A stretch of 64,000 bases of DNA from CAWAMR01 sp963783095 (GTDB taxonomy: Bacteria > Planctomycetota > Planctomycetia > Gemmatales > Gemmataceae). Both the position numbers and the translations under genes were made by a program. Under the pieces are notes generated by a model. The model searched no databases and had not been told where the DNA came from. It saw only the letters and a list, made by a program, of their open reading frames with translations. This document shows positions 9,392-18,922 of this stretch, piece after piece. The stretch is from NCBI GenBank assembly GCA_963783095.1, contig CAWAMR010000007.1, positions 124,001-188,000 of the forward strand, read 5' to 3'. The number at the start of each line of letters is the position of its first letter. The first letter of the stretch is position 1.

Positions 9392-10157
9392 TTATGGCTT
9401 TTCAAATAAACGATCTTCGACCTTCTTTAGGAATTCGATGCGTGTAATCTCCATCTCGATTGCCTTCTTGCCGTCAACATACGAAGTGGTCCGGTGCGGG
9501 AACTGAACTCCGGAAACCTCTTTGTAGTCGCTGTCGACTACTTCGAGTTCCACTTCCGTGGGTAACATCGGGTGCCGCATTCGCCTCTTCGACTTCACGA
9601 AAAACCCGGACTTTCTGTCGAAGAAAAGAATAACTTCGCCTCCGACCGCCTTTCCCGACACACGCACGCCTACTGCTTCTCGACCATTGATCTTATCCTT
9701 TCCCGCTAACTCTAACTTGACGTCATCCTTCAGATAGGACGGCAACGTCGCCAAGCCCGCGTTCCAATTGCCGCTCAGTGGTAGTTTCTCGCCTTTGGAC
9801 TCCCGCACCTCGCCGCCGTTCTCGCGAATCCAGCCAAGTCCATTCGTGATCGCGTATTCCATACTGAAATCTTTGCCCATGACTCGTCCCTTGATACTTC
9901 TGCGATACCGACTAGGCAATTCAAAGGTTTCTTCCCAAGATATCGATCCCTCGGTGCCATCTGGTAGCGCCAGTTTGGCCTTGGCAAGAAGTGTCCCAGT
10001 CAATGTCTTAGCAAGGTTTTTCTCCCCACCATGAAGCCTTGATCGCAGCTTCGAGTATTGCTCGTGGTGTTTCGTCCGCACGAGCAGCCGAGACGAGCAC
10101 GCAGTAACAGAGAACGAGAGCATTCAGCCCGAACCACGCTTGCTTCGTCACGAACAT
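9392..10157 (-). CDS. Exported LolA/LppX-like hypothetical protein (one frameshift)
   Basis: About 254 codons. The real start is inferred at 10157 (MFVTKQAWFG), with AAGGAGG eight bases upstream and a signal peptide ending near AARADE. One extra T near 10033 breaks the frame; removing it joins AILEAAIKA to HGGEKNLAKTLTG, a common start of planctomycete secreted proteins resembling outer-membrane lipoprotein-sorting factors. Later parts (GREAVGVRVSGKAVGGEVILF, then a predominantly beta C-terminus ending EDRLFEKP) fit an unclosed beta-barrel lipid-carrier fold. Function is not established. The gene stands alone between the aldolase and a sulfatase, both on the same strand. Confidence 0.55.
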
Positions 10158-10298
10158 GTGATGTCCTCCTTAGTTGGTAGCGCATTTGACTACGGTCGGA
10201 AACAGTCTTGTATTACTTCGCTTGCAACGGCGCAGCGAGTACCTGATCGGTCGATTCCGCCAAGATGAATGTCATATCAGATAAGATATGGTTCACGG

Positions 10299-11804
10299 TT
10301 ACCTTTGCTTTATCCCAGGGTTGTCTAACGCCCGAAGCGGAAACAAGTCCGACTTCAAATGTTGCTTCTCCATAATAGCGACCAGTCTCGAGACCACCTC
10401 CGGGTGCTTGCCGGCCACATCGCTCTTCTCGCCCGGATCCGTGGCAACGTCGTATAGCTCGATCGCGCCGGGCTTCTTGGTGTTCAAGTTCCGTCGAATC
10501 GCCTTCCAGTCGGCTACACGCACGCATTGTTGGCCCCCATAACCGGGGGCTTCACGGTAAAGGAACGGTCGAGGCTCCTGTTTCCGGCCCAGCAAGGTTG
10601 GAGCGAAACTGATGCCGTCGAGATCCTTGGGTGTCGTCTCTCTGGCTCCGATGAGTTCGAGCAGCGTGGGGAGCCAGTCCTCAAAGCCGGTGACCCGGTC
10701 GGTTGTCGCTGCCGGGAGCGATACGACCTTTCCAGCGGACCAGACACGGTTCGCGGAAGCCACCTTCGTAGTATAGAGCCCTTTCGCCCGCGAAAACCCG
10801 CAGCACTGTTGAAGAAATCGGTGTCGGTGCCGCCGGCCTGGTCGTAGAGCGGGCCGTTGTCGCTGGTGAAGACAACGATCGTCCGCCGATCGAGATCCAG
10901 TTCTTTGATCAGCGCTAACAGTTTGCCAATATCGCGATCCATCCGCGTAATCATCGCGGCATAGGCCGCGCCGAGGCTGCCTGTGCGGGAGATAGCCGCG
11001 ATCGCCCTTGTAGGGTGTTTCAGGAAATTTGCCGGCATACTCCTTCAGCGAATCCTCCGGCACTTGCAAGGCGAGGTGCGGCACGGTGGTGGGGTAATAC
11101 AGGAAAAATGGACGATCCTTGTTGGCTTTGACGAAATTCCAGCGCCTGTCGTGCCGATGAGGTCGGGGGCATAGTCTTTGCCCGCGAAGCCAGCGTAGCT
11201 CTTTGGGTCGCTGGGATCGGCATCAGCGGGCAGTTTCTGGTGGGCGGAGAACTTCGGATTGTCCAGCTTGATCTGCTGGTCGTTGTCCCACAGATGGGTC
11301 GGGTAGTAGTTGTGGGCGACGGCCTGACAGTTGTAGCCGAACCAGCGGTCGAAGCCCTGCTTGAGCGGATCGCCGGTGCTGCCCACCGGTCCCAGTCCCC
11401 ATTTGCCGAAGCCGCCCAGCGTGTAGCCTTGTTTTTTGAGCAACAGCGGCAGCTGCAGCAGGCCGGCGGGGACTGGTTCTTGCCCTTCCGGGAAGTCCTT
11501 GGCCTGGTGGTTATCGCGGATATAGCCATGGCCCGGATGCTTGCCGGTCATCAGGACGCACCTCGACGGAGCGCAGACGTTATTGCCCGCGTAATGGGCA
11601 GTGAACCGCATTCCTTCAGTGGCAAGCCGGTCCAGGTTCGGCGTGCGGATCTTCTTTTGCCCGTAACAGCCCAGAGTCGCCATAACCGAGGTCGTCGGCG
11701 ATGATGAAGACGATGTTTGGAGGCAAGTCAGCAGACTGGCTGCGAGCAGTGAACGCTCCAAACAAAACAAATGCGATCACCGCAACAGTGCAAACGCGGG
11801 ACAT
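10299..11804 (-). CDS. Arylsulfatase A-family sulfatase (frameshifts)
   Basis: Starts at 11804 with AAGGAAAG upstream; the signal peptide is MSRVCTVAVIAFVLFGAF. The mature part opens PNIVFIIADDLGYGD (metal-binding Asp pair), and after one frame change continues LGCYGQKKIRTPNLDRLA. NVCAPSRCVLMTGKHPG contains CxPSR, the formylglycine site, so an FGE-type maturase is needed. Later frames give IVVFTSDNGP (metal site) and FEDWLPTLLELIGA, ending LFPLRALDNPG at 10299. Frame changes near 11680, 11130, 10990 and 10790 look like indels. About 500 residues repaired, normal for the family. It probably removes sulfate from an external polysaccharide or ester. Confidence 0.75.
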
Positions 11805-11922
11805 TTCTCTCTTTCCTTCTTGCTCGCCGAAATCGTACCCACGGTAGGAAATCGTAGGCTTTAATCGGTTGGTAATTTGACGGCAGCGCAAAACCCGTCG
11901 ACCGCGGCCTTGACGCGCCGGT

Positions 11923-12423
11923 TCACGTCGGAGCATAACGAGTCAACCCCGGTACTCGGTCGAAGTCGGCGTCGAGACTTGCGAGTAGACTTAGTCTCTG
12001 GTCACGCATTACGGCAACGATCAGCGCATCCCCATACAGAAGCCCCGTTTGCCGGGAGAGGTCCGTCGCCAGTGAAACCTGCGGCGGAACTATACCAAGT
12101 GCCAGGACATGGGCGGCGGCGATTTCATCCAGGGCCTGTCTGGGCCGGATCAGTTGCTGGACCTCAGCCGAGTGGCGGCGAAGACGGCTGGCGATTCCCT
12201 GGTTCGGCCAACCGAAGCGGTCAGCTGCTTCGATGGTCATCATCCGGTGAACGACCTCTCCGAGGACATGAGTGGACGTGACCGCCATGATCTCCTGATT
12301 CTCGGAGCGATCAAGGAACGCTTCACAGGCAGCCCCATAGGTGGGATGATTGGTGAGTGCGAAGATCAGGATGTTGGCGTCCACAAAGACCGTTGCACCA
12401 GCAGAAACATCGGCCAGGATCAT
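11923..12423 (-). CDS. PIN-domain toxin (VapC-like ribonuclease)
   Basis: 166 aa, intact. FVDANILIFALT near residue 13 carries the first catalytic Asp, STHVLGEVVHRM the Glu, and YGDALIVAVM the third acidic position with a final SLDADFDRVPG, the usual PIN set for Mg2+-dependent RNA cleavage. The ATG at 12423 overlaps the stop of the upstream antitoxin (ATGA), the normal layout for a toxin-antitoxin pair. The target RNA is unknown. Confidence 0.85.
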   Translation of the reverse strand: MILADVSAGATVFVDANILIFALTNHPTYGAACEAFLDRSENQEIMAVTSTHVLGEVVHRMMTIEAADRFGWPNQGIASRLRRHSAEVQQLIRPRQALDEIAAAHVLALGIVPPQVSLATDLSRQTGLLYGDALIVAVMRDQRLSLLASLDADFDRVPGLTRYAPT

Positions 12424-12633
12424 GACGCCTCCAGAGGGTCATTGTCAGCTGAGAGTATCAGATCATCAAGGTCTTCTGGGCTTCCCTTCCAGTGTATCAA
12501 GGCACGACTTCGGCGGCGCAACCTCCGTCGGATGGATGGTGACCGTCACCTTTTGGCCGAATTGGAGTGGTAGCTGGTGGGGCAGTTTCAAGACTCCGTT
12601 CTCATAAATTGCTTCGATTTCCAATTTGTCCAT
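12420..12633 (-). CDS. AF2212/DUF104-type antitoxin (one frameshift)
   Basis: Small gene upstream of the PIN toxin. It starts MDKLEIEAIYENGVLKLPHQ, matching the AF2212-like antitoxin N-terminus (IxAIYENGVLKP, a barrel DNA-binding fold). As written it stops at 12466 after 55 residues. Removing one C from the CCC run near 12477 gives KPEDLDDLILSADNDPLEAS and a stop at 12420-12422 overlapping the toxin's ATG, so the acidic tail is the likely toxin-neutralising segment and the longer reading is preferred (~70 aa). Probably autoregulates the pair. Confidence 0.68.
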
Positions 12634-12662
12634 GTTCGGCCTCCGATAAGGGTGCTCCAGCC

Positions 12663-12715
12663 GTACTCTTCACGCTCCGCGTGAAGAAAGTCCTCACGCG
12701 GAGCGTGAGGAGTAC
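12663..12715. repeat. 53-bp inverted repeat (hairpin)
   Basis: Arms of 22 bases with one mismatch around a 9-base loop: GTACTC, then TCACGCTCCGCGTGA, loop, TCACGCGGAGCGTGA, then GGAGTAC. It sits between the upstream end of the antitoxin gene and the 3' end of the dehydratase gene, both on the minus strand, so it may terminate the dehydratase transcript before the toxin-antitoxin pair. The near-perfect symmetry also fits a dispersed palindromic element. Confidence 0.7.
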
Positions 12716-12740
12716 AGCTAATCCAGCCACATGCCTCCCA

Positions 12741-13858
12741 TTATACTCCAAACCGCTTCAGCGCCTCGCGGTTCAGCTCGATTCCCAAGCCCGGCTTGGT
12801 CGGGATGTGAGATACCCCTCCGCATCCGGCCGGAACGGCTCGGTGATCAATTCATCGATGTACGGCGACGGCGTCAAGAACTCGACATAGCGGGCCACCG
12901 GCATCGCCGCGGCCAGTTGCAGGTCCGCCGCCAGGCCGATCGGCGGTGTTCCAGCCGTGCGGCACCCACAGGATGTTGTGTTCGTACGCCATCCAGGCGA
13001 TCCGCCACGCTTCGGTCAGGCCGCCGCACTTGGTGCAGTCGGGCTGGACAATGTCCACCGCGTGCTGCTGCAGAAACGGCCAGAAACTCTGGCGGCGCGT
13101 CAGCACTTCGCCGGTGGCGATCGGCAGCGGGGAATGGCGGCGCAGCTCGATGAAGCCTTCCAGATCGTCCGGCGGCAGCGCCTCCTCGAACCAGACCACG
13201 TCGTACTTGGCCAGCATCTTCGCGGTTCGCAGGGCCCATTTGTAGCCGTGCGGCCAGAACTGCTCGCTGCCGCCGGCATCGACCATGAGTCTCGACGTCC
13301 GGGCCCGACCGTCTCGCGGGCCGTCTGGATGAGCAGTTCATCGGTCTTGCGTCGCGTCGGCCGAACGGCCGCCAGCCGAGCTTGATCGCCTTGAAGCCGC
13401 GGGCCACGCGCCTGCTGCAGCTTCTCGCGCAAGCGGTCCGGTTCGTCGAACAGGATCGAGCCATACGGCTTGATCCGGTCGCGATAGTAGCCGCCCAGCA
13501 GGCGGGCCACCGGCTGGTTGCAGATCTTGCCCAACAGGTCCCACAGGGCGATGTCGATGCCGCTGATGGCGTGTTCGACCGCGCCGCCGCGGCCCTGCCA
13601 GAAGGTGCTTTGCCGCAGCTTTTCCGTGACGCGGCCGGCTCGTCGGCCCGTTCGCCGATCAGAAACGGCCGCAAGCAGCTTGACCGCTGCCGGCGACCAG
13701 CGCCTTGCTGGTGATGGCGCTGCCGACGCCGGTCAGGCCTTCATCGGTGATGACCTCGACGATGGTGTGCACGTCGTCGTCGGGCTTGAGCTCCTCGGCC
13801 CAGCCGCCTTCGACGGTGCCGCCGCAAGGCCCGTCAGTTTTACGTCTGCAATTTTCAT
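12741..13858 (-). CDS. Enolase-superfamily (mandelate racemase/muconate-lactonizing type) dehydratase, frameshifted
   Basis: Starts at 13858 with MKIADVKLTGL and ends EALKRFGV at 12741, about 373 codons. The N-terminal capping domain reads EGLTGVGSA then FLIGERADEP; the barrel includes DIALWDLLGKICNQPVARLL. The Mg2+ site shows as DVVWFEEALPPDD and IATGEV, and LWVPHGWNT supplies the expected late His. Frame changes occur about every 100-200 bases (near 13825, 13700, 13640, 13440, 13290, 12940, 12820), in a GC-rich stretch. The family abstracts an alpha proton from carboxylates; D-galactonate or similar sugar-acid dehydratase is the usual guess, not provable here. Confidence 0.7.
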
Positions 13859-14088
13859 TCTTGAATTTCCGATCAGTAACTTTGATGGCGGAACAACGTT
13901 GTTCGCCAGCATTTCCATCGGAGATTTGGATATAGCTTTCCGGTGTCAAACCAATAGGTCATTTTCCCGCGATGCTGTTCTTTTACGGGTGACTGTTTTT
14001 TTCTGTACTTGCGCAAATATTTGTTATCATCTAGAGAACGACTCTAAAACAACTCCTTTCACTCGCTTTGTTTGCGGGAGTAATTCCG

Positions 14089-15661
14089 ATGTTTGGCATC
14101 AAGAAGCTGTTCAAGGCGGTCGTCAACGCAATTCGCCACAAGGGGCCGAAATTTATCGCAGCACTGGTTCCTGGAGGCGAACAGGCTTACGAATTCTGTG
14201 CCGAAGTTCGGAACCAATTGAAAGGTACTTCGCCCCAAGAAACTCGCGCCGCCCTGGAAGAAGCTCTGCAAGCCGATCCCAAAATAATCGAGCAGGCTGC
14301 CCAGGACGCCGTCGGTGCATTTCTCCCCGACTTTCGCCCGAAGAAAAAGAAGCCGTTACGATCTTCCTTAACATGATCCCCGAAACGGCTCGTCGCTCGT
14401 TTCAGCGGGTCGAGGATTTAACCGGCAAGACGGTTCCGGCCAATGTTTCTCTCGACACGGTCGAAGGCATAGCCCAAATGTTGCCCGATCGTTTTCCCAG
14501 GCTCCGCAAGGGTTATCGCCCGGAACGCAACTGGGAACTGCTGTATCAACTTGGCTCAGGCGGCATGGGCGAAGTTTGGCTGGCCGACAATCGCCATGCC
14601 GCCGCCGAAACACCGCTCTTGAAAGCATTCAAATTCTGCACCGACCCGGCAGCGAAAGCGTCCTGTTGCACGAGGCCACCAAGGTGCAACAAGTCCTGCA
14701 TCATGGCGACCATCCTGGCATTGTGCCGCTGGAGGATGTGGACCTCGAAAGCGAAATTCCCTGGTTGAAGTATGACTACATTCGCGGCGGCGATCTCACC
14801 CGGCTCATACTCTCCAAGATGAATCTTCCGATGGCGGAGCGTGCAATGTGGGCGGCAGACACGATCCGTCAACTCGCGGAAACCGTGGGTTTTTTCCACC
14901 TCTTACCCGAACCGATCGTCCATCGCGATTTGAAGCCGTCCAATATTCTGGTGTCTCATGCCAAGACCGCAGGATTGAAGATCGCCGACTTCGGCATCGG
15001 TCGAACGGCCTCACGCAGGGCGATCGAGGAAGCGCGGAAACTGACGGTATCAGTCGATCGTCTGCCTACGGCATTTCGCGGAGCCTGCAGTCCGCTTTAC
15101 GCTTCACCGCAGAAGCGCCGAAATCCGGAGGGTGAGCCGGATGTTCGAGACGATGTCTATGCGCTGGGGGTTATCTGGTATCAGATGATTACCGGTAATC
15201 TTTTCGCGGAAGCACCGCGTGGGCGAAGCTGGCGGGCTGCACTGGCAACGGCAAAAGTGCCATCGGATCATGTCGATCTGCTGGAAGCTACCTTCGACGA
15301 TACGCCCAACGAGCGACCCGCGCACGGTAAAAGACTGGCGGAATTGATCGGGCAATTGTCGGGTCAGACAGGCGAACAGCAAGCTCGACAAGAGGTTTTT
15401 GTTTGTTCGCACTGTAACACGAAATTGAGGGGTAACTCCAATCTCGTGGGCGAGTGGTGTTTGGACGAACACGGAACCTATCCCGCGAACGAAGTAACAG
15501 ACCCATTAGGAGATCATTCAACCAAAGTTCGCGTCCTGCGAGGTGGTTCCTGGGCCGACGCTCCTGAACACTGTCGTGCGGCTACCCGCGGCTACGATCT
15601 TGAAGTGAGCCCCGATATCTACTTCGGGTTACGCTTAGTGTTATGCCGTGAAGAAAGGTGA
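14089..15661 (+). CDS. Hanks-type Ser/Thr protein kinase with zinc-ribbon-like and truncated FGE-sulfatase tail (frameshifts)
   Basis: Starts MFGIKKLFKAVVNAIR. A helical N-terminal ~160-residue module precedes the kinase: LLYQLGSGGMGEVWLAD (glycine loop), IVHRDLKPSNILV (catalytic loop), KIADFGIG (Mg2+ motif), DDVYALGVIWYQM. Frames change near 14370 and 14650. After the kinase comes VFVCSHCNTKLRG, half of a CxxC zinc ribbon, then abruptly VGEWCLDEHGTYPANEVTD and RVLRGGSWADAPEHCRAA to the end, which match only the last ~80 residues of a formylglycine-generating-enzyme/SUMF1 domain. The FGE domain's bulk is missing, so an internal deletion is suspected. Probably a soluble or peripherally sensing signalling kinase. 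Confidence 0.75.
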
Positions 15662-15666
15662 ATTCA

Positions 15667-15936
15667 ATGTCAAGCGCAAAGAAAGTCCAAAGTGCTGGAG
15701 GTGAACAACGGATTACTTGGCTTGTCGTTGAGGATGACGGTGGCCAAGTCTGGAAATACTCTCGCACAAATAATACAGTGGACGCCGAAGAAGTTGTTGT
15801 TCTCAAGGGGATTGCGGGGAATGCTGCTTTCGTTCCAACATTGATTCCTGGAGAGGATGGTAGACCACTTTTTCGACAGGATGAAGATGGATTACCTACC
15901 AGAATTATTGTTGGTTTTGATGACCCGCTGATGTGA
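15667..15936 (+). CDS. Hypothetical small acidic protein
   Basis: 89 aa starting MSSAKKVQSAGGE five bases after the kinase stop, with AGGTG just upstream, so it is probably in the same transcript. Not recognised. It is acidic and predominantly beta, with alternating hydrophobic strands (ITWLVVEDDGGQVW, RIIVGFDDPL) and no signal peptide, membrane segment or cysteines. A kinase substrate or partner is possible only by adjacency. Confidence 0.5.
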   Translation: MSSAKKVQSAGGEQRITWLVVEDDGGQVWKYSRTNNTVDAEEVVVLKGIAGNAAFVPTLIPGEDGRPLFRQDEDGLPTRIIVGFDDPLM

Positions 15937-16074
15937 GGAACGGGAACAGGCGTACTGACTGCTGGTGTTTATCAGATAAATGCCGAATTGGCAGAATTCA
16001 TTCAACAATCAACACGCTGATACATTCTTTCGTGAAACTTGGCACGAGAAGCAAGCCATTTCAAGAGTATCTCA

Positions 16075-16557
16075 ATGGCCAAAAAAGATAACCGATCATC
16101 AAAACCACACATCAGAGTCTTTCCGCATATCCAAGACGAATTTCCAACGATCGATTCCTTGGCAATTTGGTTGGCAATCGCGGTCAAGGCAGGGGGCGGC
16201 ATATACCTCGTTCGAGAGCGAAAGGCGATCGACCAATTGCCTTGTGGTTCGATCGTACTTTTCCTTCATATTAATACCATCGTCGGAGAGGCGGTTGTCA
16301 TCGATTTCAAGCATGGGAGTTACCCAGGACGAGTACAGGCAACTGGCGAGAAATTTGTATATGGAGCGAGGACGAAGTTCTCGCCAACTTCGATTCGGCT
16401 GTATTCGCCAGAAATTCCCATCGAGAGCATTCAGCCTCTAATTGGCGATCATCCAAATCGAATTGTGCCACACTACTGCATTATTCCCGATTGGGGGTTC
16501 TACCCAAAACTGCTCGGATTACACACCAGCGAACCAAGAAATGGAACATTCTTTTGA
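16075..16557 (+). CDS. Hypothetical protein, possibly PUA/ASCH-like
   Basis: 160 aa starting MAKKDNRSSKPHIRVFP. Not recognised with certainty. It is beta-rich with no signal or membrane segments; the pattern GSIVLFLHINTIVGEAVV followed by SPTSIRLYSPEIPIES resembles small RNA-binding PUA/ASCH-type barrels, but that is a weak impression. It lies 138 bases after the small acidic gene on the same strand. An alternative upstream start at 16039 lacks a better ribosome site. Confidence 0.45.
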   Translation: MAKKDNRSSKPHIRVFPHIQDEFPTIDSLAIWLAIAVKAGGGIYLVRERKAIDQLPCGSIVLFLHINTIVGEAVVIDFKHGSYPGRVQATGEKFVYGARTKFSPTSIRLYSPEIPIESIQPLIGDHPNRIVPHYCIIPDWGFYPKLLGLHTSEPRNGTFF

Positions 16558-16564
16558 TTGTGGA

Positions 16565-16888
16565 TCAACAAACTGATAAGCCACTACCGTAAATCGCGAG
16601 GGCGAGATAGCCGCCGGATCGATAAACGCGGTTTTTGAGTTGATCCTGCAAGAGAATTAATTCGGATTCGAAATGGAGCCAAAAAACAGCAACATCGGCC
16701 CGCGACCGTTTGCGGAGCATGGCGAGATGAGCGCAATCCCACAAATGATTGAACGAATTCATACCTTCGGCAATGTCCAGGGATCGCGACGTTCCCGATC
16801 GAACTTGGCACTGGATCAAACAATTTTCGATTTGATACACCGACGAAGTTCTTTGGTAAATGAGGCAGATCCCTGGCTGGATGGCCAA
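16565..16888 (-). pseudogene. Possible N-terminal remnant of a reverse transcriptase
   Basis: Minus-strand frame of 107 codons. Residues ~45-100 contain NHLWDCAHLAMLRKRSRADV and ELILLQDQLKNRVYRSGGY, resembling the segment just before RT motif 1 in group II-like, DGR-like and unknown-class RTs (LxxAxxxARRGKRxRxDVxxFxxxLExxLxxLxxxLxxGxYRPGPY). Nothing of the catalytic core (YxDD) follows; the frame ends at 16565, abutting the neighbouring gene's stop. If right, this is a decayed fragment; if not, the frame is a chance ORF. Confidence 0.4.
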
Positions 16889-16926
16889 TTCATAAATTCG
16901 CCATCAGTCAGCGACTCAGATTTTCC

Positions 16927-16965
16927 GTGGGTCAGAACTCCGATCGGATCGGAGTCCTAACCCAC
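16927..16965. repeat. 39-bp near-palindrome
   Basis: GTGGGT ... ACTCCGATC directly followed by GGATCGGAGT ... ACCCAC, arms of about 19 bases with two mismatches. It may be a bidirectional terminator for the hypothetical gene on the left and the DUF1552 gene whose 3' end lies at 17194. The rest of 16966-17193 shows nothing recognisable. Confidence 0.55.
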
Positions 16966-17193
16966 TGGGAGTGTACGTTTGGACATTTTCTGAGTACTAT
17001 AGATATGAGTGGTTTTCTTGGGTAGTTGCACACGAACGCGTCGTTGGCAGCATTACCGATCCCCAAGCCTTTCGCCGAGCGGCGCAGGGAATGGATGCCT
17101 TGATTCATCCGGCAGCAACGCCTGACGACGATGATCGAGCATGCACAAGCCAGCAGAAGGAAACGAGCATACATGGAAGCTGAATGCCCAGAG

Positions 17194-18551
17194 CTAAACC
17201 CGACTGAAGATCGAGTTGCTCAGCGTGCTGGTGCTGTCGGCGAACGATTCCTGCGCGATGCCGAGCGACCGAAGAATGCTGAGATAGACGTTCGACATCC
17301 GCGTCTCGCCGTTCTGCCGCCAGTAGGTCCCGTGCTTCAGACCCATATTGGCGCCGCCGGCGATCAGGGTCGGCAGATTGCGGGGATTGTGCGTCGTGCT
17401 GGCGCCGCTGCCGAACAGCACGATCGTATTGTCGAGAACGCTGCCGTTGCGATCCTTGTACTCGGTCAGTCGTCCGAAGAAGTGCGCGATTTGCTTGCTC
17501 AGGAACAGGTCGTATTTGGCGAAAGCCAGCTGCCCTTCCTTGTCGGTCGCGTGCGAAAGATTGTGGTGGGTTTGCGAAAGCCCGAGCTTGAGCGGGAAGG
17601 TGTCGCTGATGCCCATGCCGTCTTCGCGGTTGAGCATGAAGGTGACGGACCGCGTGATGTCGGCGTCGAACGCCAGCGCGATCAGGTCGAACATGTTGCG
17701 GTAGTACTCGCCGGGGCTCGCCTTCGTTGCGTCGCGTCCAGATTCAGATGCGAGTAATCCTGTTTCTTGAGCGGAACGTCGATCCAGCGTTCGGAGGCGA
17801 TCAGCCGGGACTCCACTTCGTCGAGCGAGGTCAGGTACTGATCCATCCGCTCGCGGTCGGACTTGCCGAGCTGCTGGTGGAGCGACGGCGCATTCTGCGG
17901 CGACGGCGTCCACCAGTTTGATCGCGCCGCTTCAGCATTGTCGCGTTGTGCCTCAGTTGCAGCGACGAGCGGTCGCCGCGGAACAGCCGGTCGAACACGC
18001 GGCGCGGATTGTTCTCCGCCGGGATCGGCCGTCCTTCGAGGCTGTAGGAAATCGTGCCGGTCCGCGAGAGGAAGCCGGTGCCGGCGTCGATCGAAAGCAC
18101 CAGCGAAGGCTGCCGGCAGTGAACTGCTTGGTGTGCAGGGCGACGACCTGGTCGAGTCCGACCGAGTTGTAGGTTCCCGGCTTCGGGTTATGCAAGCGGG
18201 GCGCCGGTGAGCCACATGTCGGAGCAGACATGAGGGTCGGCCTTGGGGCCGCTCGGATGATAGAGGCCGCCCATGAAGCTGAGTTGCTTGCGGAACGGGC
18301 TCAGCGGCTCGGTCGACTTGCCGAAGACGAATTCGCCATCTGTTCTCGGCCCGCGGGAACCAGCTCCACTCGTCGATGCCGTGCTCGGCCTGGGGCAGCG
18401 ACATGCCGTTGGCGGTGTAGATGGCACAGAAGCGGCGAGGGATTTCGTCGGCCACCTCCGCGCCCATGGCGTCGAGGACCGGCAGGGCCAGCACGATTCC
18501 GCCCACGCCCTTGAGAAAGGCGCGGCGGTCGATGGGAAGGGAGGAAGTCAT
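17194..18551 (-). CDS. DUF1552 exported protein (first copy, frameshifted)
   Basis: Starts at 18551 with SSLPIDRRAFLKGVGGIVLA, a Tat-like signal. It retains DUF1552 hallmarks: RRFCAIYTANGMSLP, MDQYLTSLDEVESRL, FDLIALAFDADITRSVTFML, THHNLSHATDKE, FGRLTEYKDRNGSVLDN and FGSGASTTHNPRNLPTLIAG. Frame changes cluster near 18340, 18210, 17930 and 17735. About 450 residues repaired, normal length. The family is abundant in planctomycetes, resembles alkaline-phosphatase/sulfatase-superfamily DUF1501 proteins, and is nearly always downstream of a DUF1592 cytochrome-like gene, as here (gene at 18922). Its enzymatic role is unknown. Confidence 0.78.
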
Positions 18552-18613
18552 GGGAAGGATCCAGTGGACAGTTCTTGGAAGGTAGGACACTCAAGGAGAG
18601 GTTGATTCGGGTA

Positions 18614-18922
18614 GGGCGGGTCGAGGCTTTGCGAGGCCCGCCGCAATGAGTCAACGCGGCAATCTAGGCAGGGCGGGTCGAGGCTTTGCGAGGCCCGCCG
18701 GAATGAAACGGCGGGCCTCGCAAAGCCTCGACCCGCCCTACTTTTCGAGTTTCATTCCGGCGGGCCTCGCAAAGCCTCGACCCGCCCTACTTTTCGAGTT
18801 TCATTGCGGTGGGCCTCGCAAAGCCTCGACCCGCCCTACTTTTCGAGTTTCATTTCGGCGGGCCTCGCAAAGCCTCGACCCGCCGTTTCATTCCGGCGGG
18901 CCTCGCAAGCCTCGACCCGCCT
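18614..18922. repeat. Seven-unit array of a ~29-bp hairpin-forming GC-rich repeat
   Basis: Unit GGGCGGGTCGAGGCTTTG followed by CGAGGCCCGCC. Two copies read forward (18614-18642, 18671-18699) and five inverted (about 18710-18738, 18759-18787, 18808-18836, 18857-18884, 18894-18921). The inverted copies at 18710-18857 repeat every 49 bases, joined by the spacer CTACTTTTCGAGTTTCATT. Each unit can fold (GGCGGG with CCCGCC). The last unit abuts the stop codon of the DUF1592 gene. Open frames across it are repeat translations, not genes. Confidence 0.9.

Noticed and set aside
13518..14768. 416-codon plus-strand frame
   Set aside because: Its first half is antisense to the dehydratase gene; only its end carries kinase sequence, which belongs to the gene starting at 14089.
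18614..18922. CRISPR array
   Set aside because: Units occur in both orientations, spacers are themselves repeated, and no cas genes are present.
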